Source: Crotophaga sulcirostris (Eukaryota; Chordata; Aves; Cuculiformes; Crotophagidae). From it: DNA of 64,000 bases. The stretch lies in assembly GCA_013397455.1 (NCBI GenBank), contig VYZB01000344.1:314726-378725 (forward strand), written 5' to 3'. A model generated the notes under the pieces. That model did no database searches, was not told the origin of the DNA, and was given only the letters and a program-made list of their open reading frames with translations. The position numbers and the translations under genes were made by a program. Positions 24,571 through 36,210 of the stretch are shown piece by piece (within the stretch, counting starts at the first letter, position 1; every line of letters begins with the position of its first letter).

Positions 24571-24588
24571 AAAAAAAAAAAAAAAAAA
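24571..24588 (+). repeat. poly(A) tract, 18 bp
   Basis: A run of 18 A after ATTGTATTTG. No retroposed gene body was recognised. Confidence 0.95.
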
Positions 24589-27500
24589 GAAAAATGGAAC
24601 TGTGTAAAGTCAAGGTTTGAGAAGCTCTCAGCACAGAAAGCAGAGAAGATTTGAATTGGTGTCTGAGGCACAGAAAAGGACTGACAGTGAGAAACAGAAG
24701 ACAAAAGGTGAACTGGAGAAAGAATTGCACAGGTCACTGGTACAGCATCATAGGCAGAGGGATGAAAGGACAGAATGAGAGAAAAAACATTTTAGAGATG
24801 TATGCATTCATCTATGTACACACATTTCTGTATTCGTACCTACTCACAACTCATCTTCTTGTTCTTTCTCTTCCAGCATCCTGCTTCTTTCTCTCTGTGC
24901 CTTCCTCATTTCCCTAAACTTGCTTTTCCAGTGCATCTCCACTTCCACTGAACAGTATTTCTTCCTCCTCTTATACATTCAATCCATCACAAGCTACATT
25001 TATAGCTCTCTGAATACAATAAAATTCCAGTTCCCTGATACATAAATAATCACTTCTTTTCATGCAATATCAAGATTATTCATTAAAAAGGGAGGGAAGT
25101 AAATTTAACAACTTTTTATAAATACTGATATTTAAAAAATAAACGAACGGAGTGCAACAGGACTTTGTTAAAATACAAAGAGATTAGCAAGGTCTCGTTC
25201 ACTTCAATTATTAACAATGTACTTGTTCTCCAGAAAAGTACCTATGAAAATTTAAACCAGATGAAAATGGTTGTTCACTTAAAACTGCTCGGTTAATCTG
25301 TGAGAAATGTTTTATTCAAAAGCATTAAATGAATACGGCAAGGTTTGATATGCAATAATCCATCATTCCTGGGGCACAAACGTGGAGATCGATAAAATGT
25401 TGTGTAAAGAGGAGAGGTGAACATGGCATCTTTGGAAGATTTCTGCACAGAAAGGCTTGTTTCAATTCATGGGATGTCCAAAATCAATATTAAGTCATAG
25501 ATTTTACAAACTGGATGCCTTTTTGTTTTTTTTTTCATTTATAACTCTGCAGTCTCAGCTCACATTTGGAGGCTGAAACGGCATGAACTGAGAGGAGAAA
25601 ACTGTTTCAAAAGCTTTGATATAAACGTTCACCAAAGGCATTGAGTCTGGGAATGGCCACATCGTTGGTGTTTCAAGGATCACAACTACAAAATCAGCCT
25701 GGAAGGAAATTTGGATGTGGATTATAGGTCATATTGAATTTCTCTCCAAAAACTCAAAGTAAGATTAGAAGGTCTGACCTAAGCCACAGTAAGAGTGGAA
25801 ACCCACCTGGGAAACACACACCTGGATCCACCTGCTGCAGCCAAACGCAGACCTTTGGGTCAGGCATTTCCTTGCAAGTTACAAGTAGGAGTAGCAGGAC
25901 TGTGCACTGCTCAAACGTGTAGAGCTTGGTGTAGAGCTTGAACTCCAACTTGAACAACCTTGTTTCCATTGCTCTCACTATTTGGAGTAGGGTCAAAAGA
26001 CAACCTTCTGATAACAAGACCTTCAAAGCACATGGATGTTGCTTTTGTTCTGAGAAAAACACAAAAGAAAGCCAGAACAGGGAAAAGAGAGGAAGTCCAG
26101 TATAAAAGGGAAGTGTTTTGCACATGGTGCTCATTGTACCAGTTAAGCTTTAAGTACAAGGGGTTCTTTTACCCAGTGTCATTATTTTGAGGCCACGCAT
26201 AATGTTTATTTCTGGTTTTATTTGAACAATAGTATCCCTATAAAAGACTGTTTTCTTATGATGCATGGTGTAAATGCACCGTTACGACCCCCTAATTTCC
26301 CTTATTTGGGTCATAACATGCACAATACTCAGAAAAGATGTGACTGGGAACCAGTGCAAGCCCAGAGGCTCAGAGGCAGAATTAGAGGGATCCATTTCAC
26401 TGAGTTTCTCCCTCCCTTACTCTTTACTTCCTTCCTGTGTTTCTGCAATTACTGCGCTTTCCAAGGTGAGATTAGGCAAGAACAAGGCTGCTGATCTAAG
26501 CACACAGATTAGTTTTATCTCTTAAGGATAAGGCTACTCAGCTCATGATAGTCTGTTATCTGTATTCATAATGAGCAGAGATGCAATGGAGAATCACCAG
26601 ACTGCAGTGAGCAGCCAAAGTGAATTGTAAGCAGTGCCTGTGCCTCTTTGTTTAACTTGCTCTATGGTCTGGTAACACCACACTGGGCAAAGGGATGCCA
26701 AGTAACTCCCATTCCAACAGGGATGCAAAGCCACACATTTGAGCCACTGCAGCTGGGGCAGTTGGCCTCACCTAATCTAAGTTTAGGAAAGGAAAAATGA
26801 AGCCGTGAGGAGACAGTAATGCCTTATTTAAATAATAAAATTGGTAACAAAGAGTATTGAAATATGGACAAGGTACCGCAAGATGTCAGTTGATATCGTC
26901 ATGGAGCTAATGATGGAAACAGTAGCTGTTACATCAAACTGGCTTGAAGGCAGAGGGAATGAAGAAAGATGATGATAATAAATATTGTTTTGGTTCTCTC
27001 TGGGTCAGCCTGAAAAGACCTGTATTGTAGTGGTTTGCTGGGTGAATCAGGGGTTTTGGTGATCTCACCTTCCTCATCCTGTTTAAGCATTACACAGCTC
27101 TCTATACCTCAGTTAATGAAATAATTCCTTCCTGGTGCATAACAACCCAGATATATGGTTTAAGTGCAAAAGCTATGGAATTATTTGCAGGGAAGAAGCA
27201 GATTCTTTTGCAGTTTTTCTGATTCAGTAATAAAACTGTTACCGTGGCTCAAAATTACTCTGTGCTGGCACTTAAAGACTGTAAACTGCACTCTCCTACA
27301 AACCTGAGCAGAGCAGCAACGTGGAGAAGGGAACAGCTAGAAGTGCACAGGGCTCTTAAGTGTCTGTAACAGCATCTTTGGTTGATTAAAGAAGTGTTCA
27401 TGTTAATCATAGCTTGTGCTTAATGAACTAACAGAAATTGCATCAAGCAGTGACTTTTTTATATAATATGCTTATGCACGAGGCAAATCTCTGCAAGAAA

Positions 27501-27751
27501 AATAAAGGGACACAACCATCTGAGGAATTTCCTTTTTTCACTTGAATGACAGATCTTGGAAGTTTAAAATTATGAGTTTTTCAAAGCTACAAGTAAAACA
27601 CTTTGCACCTTCTTCTAATGAGGAGAAAGACACAAACAGGTAGACTAGGAAACTGGAGAAAAGTATAGATAAGAACAGTGTAAGTGATGTAAGAAAATCT
27701 ATTTTATTAGGTTTTTTTTGTGCTCACAGTGAATCCTAGCTCTGGTGAGCT

Positions 27752-27770
27752 CTGCCTTATAAAAAGGCAG
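27752..27770. repeat. Short hairpin enclosing a TATA-like core
   Basis: CTGCCTT and AAGGCAG pair around a 5-base ATAAA loop, so the segment reads TTATAAAAAGG on the plus strand. It resembles a TATA box, but no downstream exon or other promoter element was recognised, so no promoter is called. Confidence 0.6.
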
Positions 27771-30071
27771 CTTCATCTAACTAGTGAGTCCTGGGTTTTG
27801 TCCTGACCTTTCATCATTTCTGGTACAACTCATTGCCAGTCTATTCCTGGCTCAGTTTCTGACTCACAGCATGAATTTGGTTACATTTAATTCATTTCTT
27901 CATGTACCAGCTTCCTTTTCAGTAATATTTAACAAGCTGAAATCACTGGTATGTGTGGAGCACTTTGAAATTCCTGGGTAAAAGTAAGGGAATACCTTCT
28001 GCTATAAAAGATGATCAAATTTGTGAATGAATAAACCTAGGGTCAGATAACGTATTGGAAAGATATTTGTAAGAGATAATGGAGCATTTATTTATAGAGC
28101 CATCAGAAGACCAGACCTTGTCTTCTTGTAAATGGAATCAACAGTCCATTTCTTTGGGCTCTGGGCCAGTTTATACAAAGGCTGACACTTTATTAAAAAC
28201 AGAAAAGGTCTATTTTCCATTTCTCAGGGCAGGCTTTTTCATTGCCATATGCTTTTGCTTCTCTATCTATCTTTTTTTCCCAATGATCTGATACGGTTCT
28301 ACAATCTATTACTGTATTCGTCAGCAAAAAAATCTGATTCTAAAAGGACCAGGGAGAATTTCTCATGCTTCTTTTTGCCTCTGCAGAAGTTTTTCTTGCC
28401 AGTTTTTACCTTAGCACCTTGGACACTGGGGTACACCAGTTATTTGCTTGTTTGTTTTTCCTGTGGCCAGGAACCAGCCAGTTTTCTGAGACCTGAACAC
28501 ATGGACCTTTTCCAAAGCCAGTTCAGTGAAACCTAAGGATCTGCAAGGTCTGACCAGTTGACTTGATTATCCAAAATGAATTCTCAGCATTCGGAGTAGC
28601 TAAGAATCCTGATTCCTCAGTTTGCTGCTGTGAATCTGCCCAAAAGCAATTGCCTAAGGATGTTGTGGCTCTCGTGTTTCCCTCAGGATCAGAAGCATCC
28701 AGTGGGCAAGGATTATCAATAAACACCATGCAGCAGTGCTCTGTTAGCTGTCTCGTTATCAATTTTTGCTTACGTTCGCTGATGAAATTGCATTGGTAAG
28801 TAGTAATAAGTCCATTAGGCAAACATGATCCCCCATATCTTCTCTGCCTGGGGATGCAAGGAGAGACAGGACATGGTGAGATTTTGCTCTTCCTTGCGTA
28901 TCACTGGTTTGCATTTCCTTAGTAGTGAAGCAACACCCCAGGCTCATGGGTGAACGACAGCCCCACTGCATCAGTCTGGCAGCATCAGTGACATGAAAAT
29001 GCATAGAGCTGTTGATTTTATCTAAGGTCCAAGCATGTCCTTTCCTAATGGAGAACCTAAGCATCCAGCCTCACAGCCAAAAGACCTCAACTGCCAAGTA
29101 GAAGTGGGCAAGGGGAAGATAAGTGTTTCCATACTGCATAGTGTGGAGCTGAAAGCACGTTCAGGGCTGAGCTATGAAGAAGGAAGGTGCATGAATCCTT
29201 TCAGATGGAATGGAGCAGGCACTCACAATCAACTCGCTCCTATAGCCTTTGCAGTTTTGTTGAAGTCCTCATAATTTTTCCAGCCATTTCTGCTGCAGTG
29301 CAGCTATTTCAGCCTGGTCAATGGCTGAAAAACAGCCTGATGGCAACATATTGAGATCCTTTTGTTTGTTTCAGGGAGGATTTTCCTCTCATTACATTCT
29401 TGCTGAAAGAGAATGATACTGCCCATTATTCCCAGATTTAAGGAATCTGTCTGCCAAATCAGTTCAGCCTAAGCCAATCCAATCTACCCATCCATATGCA
29501 GAGATATTCAAGAACCCACCTGAGAGCTGGAAAGTGAGAAAGTAATAATTTTCTGACCTGCGAAGATGTTGCTGTGAACAAGGTTAACTGAAAGAATTAA
29601 TCTTCACTGAGCAATGTTTTACTCATGGGGTTTTCAAGGTTGAGGACCGGGCTGCCTGGATGCTGTATCATTTTTATCATGGCACTTCTTCATTTTTCGT
29701 TTTACTGTTAGCACTTGCCCCTTTCCCCTCCCTCTCTTTTAATTTTCAACCTTTTTGTAAATGCTGCTGATTTATTTGGCCTCTCCATACCTCTCTCCCT
29801 CCCCTCCTCTCCATTTAACCCTCCATAGGAAGAATGAATTTTAAAGTACTGGAATTACTTCTTCCCTGGACAGGAGGGTTGTGCTGTCAAAATTGGTTAG
29901 TGATTCTGAAGAGCTCAGATGCTATGGTAACAGAGGCCACAGAGGCATTCAGACAGATATGGTAGCTGTCATTTTCATTTCACTCCCCATGCACCTCCTT
30001 TGGCAAGGGCTGCCTTTGAATTTTGATTTCTGGAACCCCCAGTTTGAAGTGTACATGATTTCACATTACCA

Positions 30072-30088
30072 GGGAGTGGGTGGGTGGG
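30072..30088 (+). other. G-quadruplex motif
   Basis: Four GGG runs on the plus strand at 30072-30074, 30078-30080, 30082-30084 and 30086-30088, with loops of 3, 1 and 1 bases. This fits the canonical G3 quadruplex pattern with very short loops, which usually gives stable parallel structures. It is the only clean case I saw in the window. Confidence 0.8.
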
Positions 30089-30427
30089 TGTTTCTGCAAG
30101 ATTATTTATCCAAATTATCAGGCATTGCAAATATAGTAAGGTTTAATTTTCTTCTAAAGAAGGAAAACTGACAATCTGATAAATTCTGGCGATTTCCATA
30201 TGAACTGATGTTCTCCAAAATGAAATCTAATGTGTAAATTCCATGTAGCCTGGAATTCCACTGGGAGCTCACCGCACAGTTACTGTACGCATTAACACCT
30301 TTCATCCTGTATAAAAAACACTCACAGACCTTAAACGCTTTTAGTACTTTTTATGTGCACAGGAATTGCAAAGAAACTAAAACTTGACTAAAAAAAAGGA
30401 GAGCAGATCATATCTCAAACTATTTGT

Positions 30428-30502
30428 TCTGAACATTTGGCTGGAAAGGGTTAGAAAGTCTGAACCTTTGGTTGGAAAGGGTTAGAAAGTCTGAACATTT
30501 GA
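30428..30502 (+). repeat. 31-bp tandem duplication
   Basis: TGAACATTTGGCTGG begins at 30430 and recurs as TGAACCTTTGGTTGG at 30461. Both units continue as AAAGGGTTAGAAAGTC, and a third partial unit starts at 30492. The full units differ at two positions. It is a local duplication, not a known satellite. Confidence 0.9.
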
Positions 30503-30737
30503 ACGTTTAACCCCTTCCAGTTTCATTACTTCCTCAAGCAAAAGAGATTATCTGTGAGGGATGAAATAACTTAGAGCACTGCCAACACTATTTTCTATTC
30601 CTGGTTGCTATGCCTCATAGCAGTGTTGGCTGGCTGACTGCTACAAGTGCTCAAAGAGCATTTTCTTGAGCAATCTAATAACAAACTGAGTTTTAAAAGT
30701 TCAGTTAAATTTCAAAGTGGTTTGCAACAAGAATAAC

Positions 30738-30751
30738 TTTTTTTTTTTTTT
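30738..30751 (+). repeat. poly(T) tract, 14 bp
   Basis: A homopolymer run of T between GAATAAC and AAGATAAC. Confidence 0.9.
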
Positions 30752-31839
30752 AAGATAACTTATCTGGAGTTTCTCAACTTTTACCTTCAAATTCTCAATT
30801 AATCTCAAATATATTAAGAAATTAATCTGCCTCCTCCCCCTCAACTTTGCTGGGGATCTTCGCTCAGTTTCCCTCAGTCTTTACCTTTGTAATTCCTTTC
30901 CATAATAGCTTTGACAATGTACGCATGCTAGCTGTTACCTGGATCCCTCTGGAAGTTGGATAGCTTTAGAAACTTGATAGCACCCAAGCTGAATTAAAAT
31001 CCCAGTCTCAAAACTCTCCCCAGCCTTCGCAGTGGATTAGCTAAGCTCGGTATAAACCCCCAGCACCCTGTGCTAAGATTTCTTGTATGTATTTTGGACA
31101 AGAGTGGGTTAAAAAAAACAGTTGAAATTCCAGTCTTGCATGTCTGCCATAGGAGCAGATTCACTGCTGGGGATAATTCCTCTGAATGGAACAGCACTAA
31201 CCCAGGGATGAACCTAGCCTACAAGCCGTATGATGCTGGGCACTGTAAATCCCCCTTTTCATTTCTTGCTCTGGCTCCACAATATTTATTGTCTGGGCTA
31301 GTGAAGCAAGGAGCAGTGTCACATGTTCACAACAAATACACTGTCAGGGAGCCTTATGGCCTGGTTGACTAGAATGGGGACTCAAATATTAGCAGTTTTT
31401 ATCTGAAAAGGGAGGGAAAGCTCCATTTCCAGGATAGAAGGTATAATATTGAAATGATCCATCACAGGTGCTGTACCCAGATGGCTCTATGAATGAGAGA
31501 GACAGGAAATGGATTGCCCAGTTCACCACATTTAAGGCAACAAAGTGGAGAGATAAATCCTCGTGCTATTGGATACTGTTTCCTGAACAGGAGATGCACC
31601 ATGTCTGCTGCTTGGAAACAAGTAAAATGAAAATAAAAAATGAGGGTTGTACAAAAGACTTCCTCATATTTCTTTAATCATAGTACAGTTGAGGAAGACA
31701 AAGACCAAGTAGATAGATGGGCAAAGAAAGAAAGAGTTAATCTTCAATACCTGAACTAAACCAAAAACTGAACTGATGTAAGCACTGGTCAAGCACCCTA
31801 GTATCCAAGTTACATTTTAATGCCTTCGCATTCAGGTAG

Positions 31840-31885
31840 CTGATAAAATGCTTTGGGATCCCTCTTGATGAAAGCTGCTATGGAA
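31840..31885 (+). mobile_element. MIR-type SINE 3' end relic
   Basis: GATAAAATGCTTTGGGATCC followed by CTCTTGATGAAAGCTGCTAT matches the MIR 3' portion (AAGCGCTTTGAGATCC...GATGAAAGGCGCTAT) with scattered substitutions. The upstream core is not recognisable. It is an ancient fragment with approximate limits. Confidence 0.6.
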
Positions 31886-32919
31886 CCCTGGCAAAATTTT
31901 CATTACTGCCTTGTCTTGCTTTATATTATTTTTAAGGTAATTACCTGCTAAGACTCACGTATTAAACAAAATCATACCATGAACCATCGCAAGGTCACTC
32001 TATATATTTAATTCTTCACATTGAAATTCCTCATCTGCCATGTCTGTTGACTGCTTTGTCTGTTCAATTAGTTACAATGGCTGTACGAGTTGGGATTCTG
32101 TTGTCTGTCAGCATGACAAATTCCCATATCCATAATGCAAATGACAACCTCTCTTTAAGGACACCCGTCGCATATAAATGTCAAGTGACAGATCCCACGA
32201 TTGCACGGCAGGTTCCTACCCTACACCCTTCTGTCTTAAAGCATGTCAAAGCCATGTCTACAAATTGATTTCAGATTTAAACCTACTCTGGCTGATACAA
32301 CTACAGAAAATTTTCAACCACCTATCAGACTTCATTAGGTTCAGTGTACCACGAGCCACAACCAGGTTAGGAGAGTGGGCAGTGCCGTACTGACTGCAGC
32401 GTGCCCATCTACCTCAAATCTTCTTGCAATGGCCAGGACTCGGAGCAAATACAATGGAATAATAACAGGAAATTACTGAATAATCAGACCACCGGATAAG
32501 CATCTTCCTCAGCACTGCCATTTGGATGCAGGCTGATAACCCCAGGCGCAGCACTGATACAGTGACAATAGGCTCTGAAAGAAGCCCTATTCTCTCCACG
32601 GGGAGCAATGAGCTGTCTGCCAGGACATGGTTGCAACCGTAGGCTATGTCGATAATATCAGAAAACTGCTATTGGCTAACACTCAGAAAGAGATGCTCTC
32701 TAGTGTAACTGGGAATTGTTCAGCTCCGTATTATTGTCATCATTTATCTAGCAAAGGGAAAAGAATGACTCAGTTGTGTGAGGGAGGCCTACCGCAGTGT
32801 TCCCTTCTGGCTTTAAATCACACCCGTTTCATAGCTCTGCCTCCTTTTGGGTTGGCACCGCATGGTTAAGGGCTTCAGATGGTGGTGAGTTGGGAACTAT
32901 GAGATCTATTAGCTTCCAC
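31886..32919. other. Unique DNA, possible conserved non-coding block
   Basis: No gene was recognised. The 31900-32180 part is evenly AT-rich with motifs typical of developmental enhancers (AAGGTAATTACC, TTCAATTAGTTAC, ATGCAAATGAC). This impression is compositional; alignment to other amniotes would decide. Confidence 0.3.
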
Positions 32920-33165
32920 AGGGAAAGTTTAGGCTTGATGTTAGGAAAAAGTTCTTCACTGAAAGGGTAGAAAGGGTAATTAGCCATTGGAATGCGTTGC
33001 CCAGGGAGGTGGTGGAGTCGCCAACCCTGGGGGTGTTTAAGAGGAGATTGGCTGAGGCACTCAGTGCCATGGTTTAGACGATGGGTTGGTGTTGGTGTTG
33101 GGTTATAGGTTTGACTCGATGATCTCAGAGGTCCTTTCCAACCTTGTAATACTTTGATACTGTGA
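32920..33165 (+). mobile_element. CR1 LINE 3' end, young subfamily (copy 11-type), left arm of second inverted pair
   Basis: A forward CR1 of about 246 bp. It starts at CAGGGAAAGTTTAGGC, runs through NALPRE-type codons (here NALP with TGCGTTGCCC) to the Met-Val-stop end (GCCATGGTTTAG), the hexamer run and the tail (TAATACTTTGATACTGTGA). It has a 9-bp in-frame duplication (GAAAGGGTAGAAAGGGTAA) and a GACGATGGG variant shared with the copy at 33527. It is flanked by an imperfect direct repeat (32895-32912 and 33164-33181). Confidence 0.95.
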
Positions 33166-33526
33166 ACTGTGAGACCTATTAAAAGAACTGTGCTTTTGCA
33201 TCTCTGCATAAAAATGAGGGCAATGCTTATCTTGGTCACAGGACATTGATGAGGATCCTTTATTTAGTTAAATAATTAGCACTAGGTCTTGCCCTCTTGT
33301 AGCCCAGTTACACAGCCTTAGGTTATTTTCAGCTCTTGAGATCATAAGCACTTCAGGACAAAATCTAATTGTGGTAAGGTCAGTGGAGTTATGATGCTGA
33401 TGGTCTGGCCCTGTGCTCAGCCCTGATGCCGAGCAGCCCCAGGTCTCTGCGTGCCTGCAAACCACCCTGCTCCTCATGCAGTGAAGTCCTTTGTTCCCCC
33501 TGTCTTTGCTTTCAGTGCCCCTCTAT
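33166..33526. other. Spacer between the second inverted CR1 pair
   Basis: About 360 bp of unique sequence with no gene or repeat. It starts with the right copy of the putative target-site duplication. Confidence 0.5.
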
Positions 33527-33784
33527 GTCACAGTATCACAGTATCACAAGGTTGGAAAGGACCTCTGAGATCATCGAGTCCAACCTAGAACCCAACACTA
33601 ACACCAACCCATCGTCTAAACCATGGCACTGAGTGCCTCAGCCAGTCTCCTCTTAAACACCTCCAGGGTTGGGGACTCCACCACCTCCCTGGGCAGCACA
33701 TTCCAATGGCCAATCACCCTTTCAGGGAAGAGCTTTTCCTAATATCAAGCCTAAACTTTCCCTGATGAAGCTTGAGTCCATGTC
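33527..33784 (-). mobile_element. CR1 LINE 3' end, young subfamily (copy 12-type), right arm of second inverted pair
   Basis: A reverse CR1 of about 258 bp with two tail units (GTCACAGTATCACAGTATCAC), the Met-type C-terminus (ACCATGGCACTGAG) and the CATCGTCTAAACC variant shared with the forward copy at 32920. One frame-affecting base is missing in the AGAGCTTTTCCTAAT segment. It stops at GCTTGAGTCCATGTC. Confidence 0.95.
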
Positions 33785-35874
33785 TGCTCACTTGGCACTC
33801 CCTCCTGGCTGACTGCTTCCTGAGCCTTTTCTACTTTACCACAGAGCAAGCATTAAAGGAAAGGAAGAGATATTTGCAAATCTTCCATGTTTTCTGAGTT
33901 GCCTGAATTCCCCCAGCACTAAGGTGTGTGTGTGCAGATGCCTATGTTTCCCCAGTGTTCCCTTCAGTGCCCACGCTCAGCGCTTTTCTAGCACGGAGCC
34001 AAGGATTATTCTAGTGGAATTACAAGAGAGGAGGCAACTCCGTCTCTGCAGAGAAAACAATTTCACAGAAGACTTCACTAGGTTAGGATGGGAAGCAGGG
34101 ACACAAAGGCAGTGAAAAAGAAGCTGATCTCTTTTTGGTTTGCCAGAAAGAAGAGCCAATTAGGGTAAACTGGCATCCAGAGTATTTTTTTTTTTAAAGG
34201 ACAGAAAGGCATGGAAGCGTGAGGTGATTTGATTCTACCTAACTTTCTTTGCCAGCTTAATTACTGTTGTATCTCCATCCATCCCCTTCCTGGGCACTTT
34301 ATTCTTCATGTTGCTTTTCACTGGTCCCAAAGAAAGCTTGTTCTGCTTAGGAGATGAAGGAATGGGACGTATTTCAAAGAGCGTGGTACGCAGGTACCTG
34401 GGGAAGCAGGAGTGGGGTGGTCTGTGCACCTGAGCTACTAATCCCACAGCTGATTTTGGACAAAATAGACAGTCTTTGTACTTAAGAAGCCTAATGACAG
34501 AAGGCATGGGCCTTGCTGTGCTTTTGTAGAGTTGAGATCAGCAAGAAACCAGACTGACACAAGTGGGAAACAAACAGTTAGAGAAGAAGTGCCAAATATT
34601 TCACCAATATAAAAAAAAAACCACAACTTACAAAATATCTTGCTTTTTTATTGCACATAGGATTGTCCAAAGCACAAGTTTGGAAAAGACTGATAAATCC
34701 ATTTTTTATGGATTTCCAAATAAGACATATATGGTAAATGTAACTTAAATATAGACTTATGTATATAAACCATTTATTTTGACCTAATATAGCATCTGTG
34801 ATACAGAGGGACAAAGACAGAAGCCTGTAGCCCGATGTCATCATCCAAAGCCTGTTCTCCAGCTCTGAGTTGTCCATCACCTATGCTTTGCAAATACAGG
34901 CAGCTGGTTAGCTGCAGGCTTCGTTCACTCTCCAGAAAGTTCCTGAAGCAAAATTCAAATCCTAGCACAACATCCAGTATAACTTCATGCAAACAGGCTG
35001 CATCAGCCTGGCCAGGGACACTCACAAACCACAGCATGGTGATGCTGCAGATGGCAAAATCGTGCCTTGCAATTCTCAACCTCCTTAAACCTGACAAGGA
35101 GCCACGTTTCAACTAGCTGTGCAGCCTTAGCCTGGTTTCTTCAAGTAAGTAACACAGACAACTAGAAACACTCAGATTAAATCCTTAGCACCTAAGAATG
35201 GCTTAAAGAAACCTCAAATGAATGAATACCATCAGGGTTGGAAAGGGAACCAACAGTGTTACAGGGCATAAGAAAAGAAAGACACCCTGTCCCCTGCCTC
35301 CCTTGCAGATGTTACAGGCATGACTTACAGACATACAGTTTGTATGTATGGGTGGAAAACCAGACCCAGGTGATTAAGCCTTACCTTTTGTGTTGGAAGA
35401 GCTCCAGTGAAATCAATGAAGTATGAAACATACATACAAAATAAATCAGTATTTTTGTATTTGGGTTCCCCCCCCCTCAACTTCTTCCCTTGATCTTACA
35501 AATTGAAATGCATTTGAAGAAGCATCTCACTTCTTTGAGATTCCCACTGGTTCACACTGCAACGATGTGAAGCTGGAACACATTTCTCATCAGTGTATAC
35601 AAAGCACAAAATAAAGCTTTGTGATGGAAAACAACAAGGCAACTGATGACCTACAATGACCGAGAGAGCTCGGGAAATGGAAAGAATGCAGGGACCCTTG
35701 GGAAATTGGTTTTCTTCCTACATTGCTCGTACTGTGTTCTGCTCAGTGAGACCCTGGTCTCAGCTTCACTCTCTTCTATAAAGGGAAGGCGATGTGATCT
35801 GGGGGACAGAGGGCTGTTTTATAACTCATGAACACTGATCTCTTTCCTCCTCGCATCGCTCTGAGGCTGGCTAG
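33785..35874. other. Unique non-coding DNA
   Basis: No gene was recognised. A pair of overlapping open frames on opposite strands (34774-35112 minus, 112 codons; 34835-35116 plus, 93 codons) has no recognisable domain. A C9 run lies near 35468-35476. Confidence 0.45.
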
Positions 35875-35950
35875 CCTTTTGCAAGCTAAACCTTCCTCAG
35901 TTTCTCTGTTTGGGAAAGGAAGATAATGATCCTGATCTTTATAGAGGTGT
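35875..35950 (+). mobile_element. MIR-type SINE relic
   Basis: TTTGCAAGCTAAACCTTCC, TCAGTTTCTCTGTTTGGGAA and GATAATGATCCTGATC follow the order of the MIR segment that normally reads GGCAAGTCACTTAACC, CTCAGTTTCC, TCTGTAAAATGGG and AATAATACC. It is diverged and has approximate limits. A chance match is possible but the collinearity argues against it. Confidence 0.5.
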
Positions 35951-36210
35951 TCACTCTAAGTGGACAGAACATGCAATCTAGGAGCTTGGTATACAGCTTA
36001 TAATACAAATAATGGTAGTAACAACAAGACATTTTGTTTTCCTCCCTTCCTGACCTTCCTCCCACACACCGTTCACGCCAGATTCTCTCCGTGCTCTCAG
36101 CTCCTGCAGCTTAGCAGTTTCTAGCCAGAGACACTGACAACAAAAATAAAACACTTTAACACATGCCATCTCTCTCTCTCCCCTCCCATCCCACCACCCT
36201 TTCACTGCAG

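Larger units (their letters stand above)
23128..31839. other. Long unique stretch without young CR1 (about 8.7 kb)
   Basis: The longest stretch without a young CR1. It contains an A18 tract (24571-24588), a G-quadruplex motif (30072-30088), a 31-bp tandem duplication (30428-30502), a T14 run (30738-30751) and a hairpin enclosing a TATA-like core (27752-27770). The open frames (up to 126 codons) are short and show no domain. Avoidance of insertions could be chance or could reflect conserved regulatory DNA. Confidence 0.5.

Noticed and set aside
27095..27128. MIR-like CTCTCTATACCTCAGTTAATG segment
   Set aside because: The match is short and lacks the neighbouring core segments.
34774..35116. 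Overlapping open frames on both strands
   Set aside because: Both strands are open over the same 300 bp, which suggests composition rather than coding. Neither peptide is recognisable.
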